Positions 1 to 6,727 of a stretch of DNA of 11,821 bases are shown here, piece by piece. The stretch's first letter is position 1, and each line of letters starts with the position of its first letter. The DNA comes from Anaerolineaceae bacterium. Its GTDB lineage: Bacteria > Chloroflexota > Anaerolineae > Anaerolineales > Villigracilaceae. A model generated the notes under the pieces. It made no database searches. It was not told the origin of the DNA and was given only the letters and a program-made list of their open reading frames with translations. The DNA lies in NCBI GenBank assembly GCA_009885445.1, contig VFKQ01000122.1, positions 1 to 11,821 on the forward strand, in the 5' to 3' direction. Made by a program: the position numbers and the translations under genes.

Positions 1-374
1 TCAACGGATTTGTTTTTCTTGAATCGCGCCGTCGCGGTTGCAATCGCATCGTCCGCTTCAAATTCGACCATCGGCCAGACGACGAGTCCCAGCGCGGAGA
101 GCAGTTCTTCGGCCAGCGGAAATTGCGCCATGAGCACAGGCTCCACGCCCTCGCCAGTTTTGTAACCGGAATACAATTTGTTGCGAAACGATTCAATCAC
201 ATGGTCAAAGGCGACGGCGACGTGAGTCACCTCGGGGGCGTTCAACAACAACATCATGCTACGCGCGAGTCCCAGCGCTGCGCCGACCTCCACTCGAGCG
301 GGAGATTTCTTCGACGGCGCTCCGAAGAAGGCGCGGAAAAGTTCGTACGTGCCGTCAACAAGATGGACTTTCAT
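1..374 (-). CDS. 5'-3' exonuclease (FEN/PolA-exo family), N-terminal part
   Basis: The first 124 residues are present and the gene continues past the left edge. The protein begins MKVHLVDGTYELFRAFF, the N-terminal signature of the 5'-3' exonuclease (flap endonuclease) family, with the first metal-binding Asp at residue 7. Asp57 in AVAFD and the cluster EADDA at residues 106-110 match the next acidic metal ligands. Such enzymes remove RNA primers and 5' flaps during replication and repair in the cytoplasm. DNA polymerase I usually reads DGHxLxYRAFF at this point, so the DGTYELFR variant points to a stand-alone exonuclease rather than the N-terminus of PolA, but the missing end prevents proof. 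AGGAG lies 10 bases before the ATG. It is last in a row of minus-strand genes, 109 bp after the M24 peptidase gene. Confidence 0.85.
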   Translation of the reverse strand, partial: MKVHLVDGTYELFRAFFGAPSKKSPARVEVGAALGLARSMMLLLNAPEVTHVAVAFDHVIESFRNKLYSGYKTGEGVEPVLMAQFPLAEELLSALGLVVWPMVEFEADDAIATATARFKKNKSV

Positions 375-483
375 TTTCGCCACACTCCTGCGCATTTCTT
401 TTGATTCTTCAGCCCGCCTGCGCCAGCCACGCACGGCTTTGTGGGCCAAGGTTTTTTATTATGCTCCCATGTTAACTACAAAA

Positions 484-1581
484 CTATCCAACTACCCTCA
501 TCTCGCGCGGCATGTCGCTCAACGACTCCGCGCCATTTTCGGTGATGACCATGTTATCTTCAATGCGCACACCATTACGACCCGGCAAATAAATTCCAGG
601 CTCCACGGTGTAGGCCATGCCCACTTCGAGCAATTGCATATTGTCACCGCGCATGTATGGTTCTTCGTGTCCCTCCATGCCGATGCCATGACCGGTGCGA
701 TGCGTGAAAAAATTTCCGTAGCCCGCTTTTTCGATCACGTCGCGCGTGGCCTTGTCCACGCTCGCGCATGTCGCGCCGGGTTTTCCAGCAGCGCGGCCTG
801 CGGCATTCGCCTCCTGCACAACTTTGTGAATCTTTGCATATTCTTCATCAACATCTCCAACAGCAAAAGTGCGTGTCAGGTCAGAGATGTAACCATCGTG
901 CGCCGCGCCCCAGTCGACCACGAGCATGTCACCGCGCTGAAGTTTTCTGTCAGTGGGCGACGCGTGCGGGTTGGCCGCATTGAGTCCAGCCGAAACGATC
1001 GGGCTAAACGGCATCTCCGGCTCCGAGCCATGACGAAGCAACTGCACAACCAACTCGCTCGAGACTTCGCGCTCGGTCATGCCGACTTTAATTAACGGGA
1101 TAGTCGACTCGAGGGCGTTTTGCGCAATCTCGACGGCCCGCTTCATTCTCTGGACTTCGAGCGGGTCCTTCCGCAAGCGAAGTTCCGCCAGCGACGAGGA
1201 CGCGTCGGGAAAGTCCGCTGCGGGGGCGGCGTTGCGCACGTAGTTGAATTCCAACAAACGGAGTTGACGCGGCTCGACGCCGACCCGCTTCCCGTCGAGT
1301 CCGAGCGAAGCAATCGCGGCGCGGAAGGCGGCGTCCCAGTCAGCGGGATTCTCGGAGTAGGGAAAAGTCTGCATATCCTGCCCGACCATCTTTTGCATTT
1401 CAAGTTCAGGCAAAACGATGGCGGGTTTTTGGCCGGGGGCAAAAAGTAAAACGACAGGTCGCTCCATCAAATGGAAGTGCAGGCCGCTGAGATGCGTCAG
1501 CGTGGGACCCGGATTCAGAATCACTGCATCCAGATTCGAGTTGCGTAATGAGGCGGCGAGGGTGTCGAAGCGCGAGGGCAT
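484..1581 (-). CDS. M24 family metallopeptidase (Xaa-Pro aminopeptidase/dipeptidase type)
   Basis: This is a 365-residue protein with a creatinase-type N-terminal domain (about 1-130) and a pita-bread catalytic domain (about 140-365). All five metal ligands of the M24 family are visible: Asp223 in VVDWG, Asp234 in SDLTRTF, His298 in RTGHGIG, Glu327 in YTVEPGIY and Glu341 in VRIEDN. It should be a cytoplasmic dinuclear-metal peptidase that cleaves peptides with proline at the second position. Whether it acts as an aminopeptidase (PepP/YpdF-like) or a dipeptidase (PepQ-like) cannot be read from the sequence. The reading frame opens 13 codons further upstream (1620), but the ATG at 1581 is preceded by AAGGAG at good spacing and starts the typical MPSRFDTLAASL helix. 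Length is normal for short-form M24 enzymes. A palindromic element lies directly upstream. Confidence 0.92.
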   Translation of the reverse strand: MPSRFDTLAASLRNSNLDAVILNPGPTLTHLSGLHFHLMERPVVLLFAPGQKPAIVLPELEMQKMVGQDMQTFPYSENPADWDAAFRAAIASLGLDGKRVGVEPRQLRLLEFNYVRNAAPAADFPDASSSLAELRLRKDPLEVQRMKRAVEIAQNALESTIPLIKVGMTEREVSSELVVQLLRHGSEPEMPFSPIVSAGLNAANPHASPTDRKLQRGDMLVVDWGAAHDGYISDLTRTFAVGDVDEEYAKIHKVVQEANAAGRAAGKPGATCASVDKATRDVIEKAGYGNFFTHRTGHGIGMEGHEEPYMRGDNMQLLEVGMAYTVEPGIYLPGRNGVRIEDNMVITENGAESLSDMPREMRVVG

Positions 1582-1625
1582 GGGAGGGTCTCCTTGGGAA
1601 AATATTATTGTAACAACCATATCGA

Positions 1626-1735
1626 TGGTCGAGTAGGCGGTGCAAGTCCGCCGTATCGAGACCCTAAATAGCAGAGGGATTTTTGGTCGTGGTCTCGATA
1701 GGCCACTCGGGGTACCTCGCGGCTACTCGACCACC
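1626..1735. repeat. Bipartite palindromic repeat, copy A (REP/MITE-like)
   Basis: Two related units face each other. The left unit (1626-1663) reads TGGTCGAGTAGGCGG, a 7-base loop, then CCGCCGTATCGAGACC. The right unit (1689-1735) read on the minus strand begins GGTGGTCGAGTAGCC and ends TATCGAGACCAC. Each unit can fold on its own and the pair can fold together. A second element of the same design lies at 6548-6710 with its arms in the opposite order. It fills most of the gap between the dehydrogenase gene and the M24 peptidase gene. It encodes nothing visible. Confidence 0.85.
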
Positions 1736-1750
1736 GTTGGATTTGAGGAG

Positions 1751-2557
1751 TCAACGTTTGCGTTTGGAAAGGTAATGAATCGTGATCCAGTCCACCAGCC
1801 AGGGCATGAGCACTTCGCCGAGAACGACAATGCGGTAATACCACGGCAGAATCACAACGCGGCGCGGATTCTTGGCGAGCTCCACCACGCGCGCCGCAAC
1901 CTGCTCAGATGTGAGCGACGGAAATAATTTTCGCACACGCGAATTCTTCATCGGGTGATTGCCGGTGTGCAAACCAAATTCAGTTTTCGCCGGGCCTGGA
2001 TAAATGCCCGAGACGTGGATTCCAAAAGGCGCGACTTCGCGGCGAAGCGCGTCGGTGAATCCGCGCACGCCAAATTTGCTGGCGGAATAAATTGTGTACG
2101 TCGGCGCGGCGATCCAGCCCGCGACGGAGGACATGTTGATGATGTGCCCGTGTCGACGCAAGAGCATCGACGGCAATACCGCGCGCGTCATCTGCATCGT
2201 GCCGAGCAGGTTGACTTGAATCAGTGTTTCGATGTCGCGCTCGGGGGAGAGCCGCTCATGCCAGTTGAGGCGACCGAAGCCGGCGTTGTTGAACAGGATA
2301 TCTATCTGGCCGAAGAGTTCAAGAATCGTATTAACCGAAAGTTCGATCTCTTTGCGGTCAGCCACATCGAGAGGGACGGCGAAAGCCTGCCCGCCCTCGG
2401 CTTGAATCTTCGTCACCAGCGTCTGCAAGCGGTCAATGCGCCGCGCGGCCAGCACCACGGTGCAACCCTCGCGCGCAAACAGCCGCGCCGCGTCCTCGCC
2501 GAAACCGGAGGAGGCGCCTGTGATGAGTACGATTTTGCCTTTGAGTTCGTTGGACAT
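1751..2557 (-). CDS. Short-chain dehydrogenase/reductase (classical SDR)
   Basis: This is a 268-residue NAD(P)-dependent oxidoreductase of the classical SDR family. The Rossmann nucleotide motif TGASSGFG is at residues 13-20, NNAG at 90-93, and the catalytic Ser144, Tyr157 and Lys161 are in the expected SxnYxxxK arrangement. AARR at 37-40 after the second strand suggests NADP preference. The length is slightly above the 250-residue norm. The tail (about 232-264) is rich in Trp, Tyr and hydrophobic residues and may touch the membrane, as in SDRs acting on lipids. The substrate is unknown. The ATG at 2557 is chosen over an in-frame TTG four codons upstream; neither has a clear Shine-Dalgarno sequence. 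It lies 71 bp downstream of lon in the same direction, separated by a large imperfect hairpin. Confidence 0.9.
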   Translation of the reverse strand: MSNELKGKIVLITGASSGFGEDAARLFAREGCTVVLAARRIDRLQTLVTKIQAEGGQAFAVPLDVADRKEIELSVNTILELFGQIDILFNNAGFGRLNWHERLSPERDIETLIQVNLLGTMQMTRAVLPSMLLRRHGHIINMSSVAGWIAAPTYTIYSASKFGVRGFTDALRREVAPFGIHVSGIYPGPAKTEFGLHTGNHPMKNSRVRKLFPSLTSEQVAARVVELAKNPRRVVILPWYYRIVVLGEVLMPWLVDWITIHYLSKRKR

Positions 2558-2564
2558 AGTTTTA

Positions 2565-2622
2565 GTCAAAAGTCAAAGGTCAAAGGTCGCGCGCTTGTGA
2601 CGTTTGACTTTCGACGTTTGAC
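2565..2622. repeat. Imperfect inverted repeat with 24-bp arms between lon and the SDR gene
   Basis: The left arm (2565-2588) is made of 7-base units GTCAAAA, GTCAAAG, GTCAAAG and then GTC. The right arm (2599-2622) is its inverse with 20 of 24 positions matching, and a GC-rich 10-base loop. It fills nearly all the space between the lon stop and the SDR start. No run of T follows, so it is not a typical intrinsic terminator. It may be an RNA-stabilising or attenuating hairpin, or a non-autonomous repeat. Confidence 0.8.
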
Positions 2623-2628
2623 CGATTC

Positions 2629-5115
2629 TTAATTTTGTTCGTCTTCGTTATCATCTTTCTTCCCCTTCGGCCTCAACGGCTCGACAGACACTTCCTTCGA
2701 CAGCGCGATCTCGAGCACCTGGTCCATGTGATTGACCGGCATAATCTTCAAATCTTTTTGCACTTGCTTCGGAATGTCCACCAAGTCCTTGACATTTCGC
2801 TCGGGGATGATGACGGTCTTGATGCCAGCGCGATGTGCGGCGAGCACTTTTTCGCGCAGTCCACCGATTGGCAAGACTCGTCCCCGCAGGGTGATCTCGC
2901 CGGTCATGGCTACATCTTTGAAGATAGGACGTCCCGTGAAAGCCGAGATGAGCGCAGTGGACATGGTGATGCCTGCGCTGGGTCCGTCTTTGGGGATGCC
3001 GCCCTCGGGCAGGTGCAGGTGAATGTCCACGCGGTCAAAGACCTCGTTGGGAATGTTGAGCGCCGCGGCGCGTGACTTGAGATACGACAGCCCCGCCTGC
3101 GCGGACTCTTGCATCACGTCGCCAACTTGACCCGTGATCTGTACGCCGCCCTTGCCCTCGAGCACGGCCACTTCGACGAACATGATCTCGCCGCCGTTTT
3201 CGGTCCACGCCAGGCCCGCGCCCACGCCGACTTCGTCCTTACGCTCGGCTTGAGTCAAAAAGAATTGCGGCGGACCGAGGAATTTCTCAATCAAATCGGG
3301 GGTGATGGTCTCGGGATATTTTTTCCCTTCGGCCTTCGTGCGCGCAATCTTGCGGCAGGAACGTCCGATCTCGCGCTCTAAGTTGCGCACGCCCGCTTCA
3401 AAGGTGTACTCACGAATAATCTTCTGCAGACTCTGGGTCTCGAAGTTCACGCCCAAAGTGTCAATTCCATTTTCTTCAAACTGGCGCGGGATGAGATATT
3501 TCTCCGAGATGGCGAGTTTCTCTTCCTCGATGTAGCCCGAGAACTCGATGACTTCGAGTCGGTCCAACAGCGCGGGCGGAATCGGACCGAGGTAGTTGGC
3601 CGTGGTGACGAACATCACCTTCGACAAGTCAAAAGGCAGTTCGAGATAGTGGTCGCTGAAAGAATTATTCTGTTCGGGGTCGAGCACTTCGAGCAGCGCA
3701 GAGGCCGGGTCACCGCGAAAGTCAGAATACAGTTTGTCAATTTCATCGAGCATGAACAGCGGATTCGCCGTGCCTGCGCGCTTCATCGTTTGCAGAATCC
3801 GCCCGGGGAGCGCGCCGATGTATGTGCGGCGATGTCCGCGAATCTCAGCCTCGTCACGCACGCCGCCCAACGAGACGCGCACAAATTTGCGCCCGAGCGC
3901 CTCGGCGATGGAACGTCCCAGCGAGGTCTTGCCCGTGCCGGGCGGACCGACGAAGCACAGAATCGGCTGACGTTCCTTCTTGGGCTTGAGCGAGCGCACC
4001 GCGATATATTCGAGGATGCGGTCTTTGGGTTTTTTTAATCCATAATGATCGCGATCCAAAATGCGACTCGCGTTTTTCACGTCGAGGTTGTCCTCGGTCA
4101 TCGTGGCCCAGGGCAAATCCAAAATCCAATCGAGGTAGGTGCGGATGATGCCGACTTCGGGCGCCATGGGCGGCATTTGATTCAGTCGCTCCAATTCTTT
4201 CATCGCAACCTTGCGCGCTTCGTCAGGCAGGGCGGCTTTCTCGAGACGAGATTTCAAGTCACCGGCTTCGCGGGTGAACACGTCGCCTTCGCCGAGTTCA
4301 TTTTGAATCTGCTTCATTTGTTCGCGCAGATAAAACTCGCGCTGACTCTTGTCCACTTCGTTTTGCACGCGCGAGTGAATCTCGTCCTCGAGTTCGAGCA
4401 CGTCCGTTTCTTCAGCCAGCGCTTTGTTGACCGCAACAAGGCGCGCGCGCGGGTCGGGGGTTATTAAAAGATTCTGTTTCTGTTGCAACGTAAACGAAAG
4501 CGACGTGGAGATCATGTCTGCGAGCCAGCCGGGTTCGGCAATGTTCATCGCGAAGAGATGCGCCTCCTCGGGGATGGAACGGTCCAGTTGCACGACCCCC
4601 TCAAAGAGGTCCAGCACCGAGCGCATCAGCGCTTGAGTCTGTCGGTCGGCGGTCGTCGGCTCAACGATGACGCGCGCGCGCACTTTGATGAAGGGCTTAA
4701 CGCGCAGGAACTCGAGAATCTGCACTCGTCGGCGACCCTGCACGAGCGCGGACGATGAGCCGTCGGGCATCGAGAGCAAGCGGCCCACGGCCATCTCCAC
4801 GCCGATGGGCAGAAAATCCTTGAGGCCGGGTTCTTCAATGTCCGCGTCGCTTTGCGTCAGGCCGATGACAGTTTGGTTGCGCGTCTGCGCCTCTTGCAAG
4901 GCGAGGATGGATGACTCGCGCCCGACAAAAATCGGCGAGACCATGCGCGGAAAAACAACCATGTCGCGCAACGGCAACACGAGCGCTTCGATAATGCCGT
5001 CGGCGCTGGGTTCCATGTTTGGAACGCGATAGAGTTCCTCGGTGCGCTGTGAAAGCGCGAGGTTAAAATTTTCGTCTTCTTCGAACCAATCGTTTGGGTT
5101 ATTCATTTTTGCCAC
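2629..5115 (-). CDS. lon: ATP-dependent protease Lon (LonA type)
   Basis: This is an 828-residue cytoplasmic AAA+ serine protease that unfolds and degrades misfolded and short-lived regulatory proteins. The order is complete: N-terminal substrate-binding domain (about 41-235), coiled linker (about 240-330), AAA+ module with Walker A GPPGTGKTS at 390-398, Walker B FMLDEIDK at 454-461 and TTAN sensor at 504-507, then the S16 protease domain with catalytic Ser713 in GPSAG and Lys756 in GGLREKV. It ends in a short acidic tail. The length is close to the usual 770-830. The listed start is a GTG with a weak AAGGG seven bases before it; an ATG nine bases downstream (5106) is an equal candidate. It starts 41 bp after the folC stop, so the two are probably co-transcribed. 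In Escherichia coli, Lon degrades antitoxins, which is relevant to the modules at the right end. Confidence 0.97.
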   Translation of the reverse strand: MAKMNNPNDWFEEDENFNLALSQRTEELYRVPNMEPSADGIIEALVLPLRDMVVFPRMVSPIFVGRESSILALQEAQTRNQTVIGLTQSDADIEEPGLKDFLPIGVEMAVGRLLSMPDGSSSALVQGRRRVQILEFLRVKPFIKVRARVIVEPTTADRQTQALMRSVLDLFEGVVQLDRSIPEEAHLFAMNIAEPGWLADMISTSLSFTLQQKQNLLITPDPRARLVAVNKALAEETDVLELEDEIHSRVQNEVDKSQREFYLREQMKQIQNELGEGDVFTREAGDLKSRLEKAALPDEARKVAMKELERLNQMPPMAPEVGIIRTYLDWILDLPWATMTEDNLDVKNASRILDRDHYGLKKPKDRILEYIAVRSLKPKKERQPILCFVGPPGTGKTSLGRSIAEALGRKFVRVSLGGVRDEAEIRGHRRTYIGALPGRILQTMKRAGTANPLFMLDEIDKLYSDFRGDPASALLEVLDPEQNNSFSDHYLELPFDLSKVMFVTTANYLGPIPPALLDRLEVIEFSGYIEEEKLAISEKYLIPRQFEENGIDTLGVNFETQSLQKIIREYTFEAGVRNLEREIGRSCRKIARTKAEGKKYPETITPDLIEKFLGPPQFFLTQAERKDEVGVGAGLAWTENGGEIMFVEVAVLEGKGGVQITGQVGDVMQESAQAGLSYLKSRAAALNIPNEVFDRVDIHLHLPEGGIPKDGPSAGITMSTALISAFTGRPIFKDVAMTGEITLRGRVLPIGGLREKVLAAHRAGIKTVIIPERNVKDLVDIPKQVQKDLKIMPVNHMDQVLEIALSKEVSVEPLRPKGKKDDNEDEQN

Positions 5116-5160
5116 GGATTTACCCTTGGGGGTACGATGTCACGGATTTACGCGGATTAT
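5113..5160. repeat. Direct repeat spanning the folC stop and the lon start
   Basis: CACGGATTTA occurs at 5113-5122 and again at 5141-5150, the second followed by CGCGGATTATT. Between them is a small hairpin, TACCC-TTGG-GGGTA (5121-5134). Read on the minus strand, the TAA stop of folC lies in one copy and the possible GTG start of lon in the other, so the whole intergenic spacer is repeat-derived. The AATCCGCGTAAATCCGTGGC type of sequence is, to my knowledge, a recurrent intergenic repeat in several bacterial groups. Confidence 0.65.
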
Positions 5161-6488
5161 TTTTTGTTCCACGCGGACATTACCTCGGCGGTGACGAACA
5201 TCGACCCCGCCGAGAGCACAATGCTACCATCATTTGCGGATAGCTCCAACGCCCGCGCCAATGCGGCCTCAACCGGAGTTCGCGCCTCGGACTCAATTTG
5301 AGCGGATTCAGCCAACCCGATAATCGTCGCCACTTCAAGCGCGCGCGGATGGTCGGCGCGCGTGACGATGATGCGTTTGATTTTCGATTTCATCTCGCGG
5401 AACATGCCCGGAATATTTTTATCCTCCGACGCGCCAAAAATTAAATAAACGGGCCGCGCCGGAAAATATGTTTCGAGCGTCTCACGCAATTTGGCAAACG
5501 AGTCGTCGTTGTGCGCCGAGTCAAAAATGACCGGCGGCTCGCGGCGCACGACTTCGAAGCGGGCCGGCCATTTTACCTGCGCAAACCCGCGCTGGATAGC
5601 CTCGTCGGGAATCTCGAGTCCGCTGACTTTGAGGGCGGCGTAGGCGGTGGCGGCGTTGGTGAGTTGGTGGGAACCGAGGAGAGGAATGCGGAAAGATGAA
5701 GGATGAAAGATGAAAGCGATGCCCTGAGCTTGTCGAAGGGATGAAAGAAGGGAGAAGGATTGGCCGTCGAGGGACGAGGATTGCAGTTCAAAATTTAAAT
5801 CTCGCCCCACCAGAGTTAGCGGCGCATGTCTTTCACTGGCTACGCGCTCGAGAACTTCGCGGGCCTCGTCTTTTTGCGGCGACGAAACGACGGGCACGCC
5901 CTCTTTAATGATGCCCGCCTTCTCCCCTGCTATCTTCGCCAGCGTGTCGCCGAGCACGGCGGTGTGGTCCATTGAAAGGGACGTGATGACCGCAACGCGC
6001 GGCGTGACCACGTTGGTCGCGTCGAGGCGTCCGCCGAGTCCCACCTCGATGACGGCGGCGTTCACTCCATTTTTCGCGAAGGCCATAAAAGCCAGCGCGG
6101 TCGTGATTTCAAAAGTAGTCAACTTTTCGATTTTCGCCACCGCAGGCTTAATTTCTTCCACCAACTCTGCCAATTGCGCGTGCGAGATAGGCTGACCATT
6201 TACTTGAATCCGCTCGCAAAAATCCAGCAAATGCGGCGATGTGTAGAGGCCAGTCTTAAATCCCGCGGCCACCAGCGCCGATGCACACAGCGCGGACGTG
6301 GAGCCTTTGCCCTTCGTCCCTGCCACGTGGATGATCGGATAATTATTTTGCGGGTTGCCGAGCGCGTCCATCAACGCGAACATGCGATCAAGGCTGAAGT
6401 CCGCCTTGGCGAGTTCGGAGGAATGTTTGAGGCTATAATCCACGAAACCGTACAGATAATCGAGGGCAGAGTTGTAAGCGGAGTCCAT
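5157..6488 (-). CDS. folC: Bifunctional folylpolyglutamate synthase/dihydrofolate synthase
   Basis: This is a 443-residue Mur-ligase-family enzyme that adds glutamate to dihydropteroate or tetrahydrofolate using ATP, in the cytoplasm. Visible motifs are the P-loop AGTKGKGSTS at 56-65, YTSPHL at 82-87, the long conserved block around GLGGRLDATNV (150-160) and SMDHTAVLG (172-180), the AGEKAGI lysine at 190, and DSAHN at 323-327 at the start of the Mur-ligase C-terminal domain. The start at 6488 gives MDSAYNSALDYLY, the normal FolC N-terminus. An in-frame TTG ten codons upstream adds nothing conserved. No Shine-Dalgarno sequence is seen. About 21 extra residues (246-266) come from an inserted repeat just before the conserved LGSHQLTNAA segment. 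It is the first gene of a likely folC-lon operon. Confidence 0.95.
   Translation of the reverse strand: MDSAYNSALDYLYGFVDYSLKHSSELAKADFSLDRMFALMDALGNPQNNYPIIHVAGTKGKGSTSALCASALVAAGFKTGLYTSPHLLDFCERIQVNGQPISHAQLAELVEEIKPAVAKIEKLTTFEITTALAFMAFAKNGVNAAVIEVGLGGRLDATNVVTPRVAVITSLSMDHTAVLGDTLAKIAGEKAGIIKEGVPVVSSPQKDEAREVLERVASERHAPLTLVGRDLNFELQSSSLDGQSFSLLSSLRQAQGIAFIFHPSSFRIPLLGSHQLTNAATAYAALKVSGLEIPDEAIQRGFAQVKWPARFEVVRREPPVIFDSAHNDDSFAKLRETLETYFPARPVYLIFGASEDKNIPGMFREMKSKIKRIIVTRADHPRALEVATIIGLAESAQIESEARTPVEAALARALELSANDGSIVLSAGSMFVTAEVMSAWNKK
5691..5753. repeat. Repeat insertion kept in frame within folC
   Basis: On the plus strand, CCCTGAGCTTGTCGAAGGG (5722-5740) is a short sequence I recognise as a dispersed repeat in many bacterial genomes. 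It is flanked by three tandem GATGAA(A/G) heptamers at 5695-5715 and another GATGAA at 5740-5745. In the folC frame it reads SLRQAQG with HPSSF-type residues after it. The segment adds about 21 residues with no stop codon, at a point where FolC proteins are normally shorter and variable. The exact insertion borders are estimates. Confidence 0.75.
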
Positions 6489-6501
6489 GCGCGGGATTGT
6501 A
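6489..6501 (-). promoter_or_regulatory. Possible -10 box for folC giving a leaderless transcript
   Basis: On the minus strand TACAAT (6496-6501) ends seven bases before the folC ATG, which itself has no Shine-Dalgarno sequence. A -10 box at that distance would place the transcript start at or next to the ATG. No good -35 hexamer is present at 16-18 bp, so support is modest. Confidence 0.3.
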
Positions 6502-6547
6502 ATCGCAACGCGTGACAAAATCCGTTTTTGAATGGGATTTTCTAGCC

Positions 6548-6710
6548 ACCTGACACTTTCAAGAAAACGGTGGTCGAGTAGCCACGAGCGATCTTCTCGT
6601 GGCGTATCGAGACCACATTTACGGGCAATTTCGGTTTTCGGTGGCCTCGATACGGCGGAAGAGCGCCGCCTACTCGACCACCAGCGTTCTTTTGGATCAA
6701 ACTGTCAGGT
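6548..6710. repeat. Bipartite palindromic repeat, copy B, with MITE-like ends
   Basis: The left unit (6569-6616) begins GGTGGTCGAGTAGCC, has the stem GCCACGAG/CTCGTGGC (6581-6588 with 6596-6603) and ends TATCGAGACCAC. The right unit (6640-6682) is inverted, with a GGCGG/CCGCC stem. The outer 12 bases GGTGGTCGAGTA (6569-6580) pair exactly with 6671-6682. The symmetry continues outward through A-rich flanks to the termini ACCTGACA (6548-6555) and TGTCAGGT (6703-6710), giving a 163-bp inverted-repeat element. It lies six bases upstream of the ribosome binding site of the solute-binding protein gene. Confidence 0.85.
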
Positions 6711-6727
6711 ATCTAGGAGCTTTTTAG

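Noticed and set aside
256..1095. A 279-codon open frame on the plus strand
   Set aside because: It lies antisense to the exonuclease and M24 peptidase genes, has no recognisable domain and is explained by the codon bias of those genes.
1582..1620. A longer M24 peptidase starting at 1620
   Set aside because: The extra 13 residues are not conserved in the family, and a strong ribosome binding site precedes the ATG at 1581.
1955..2632. A 225-codon open frame on the plus strand
   Set aside because: It is antisense to the SDR gene, which has all its catalytic motifs; the frame shows no family features.
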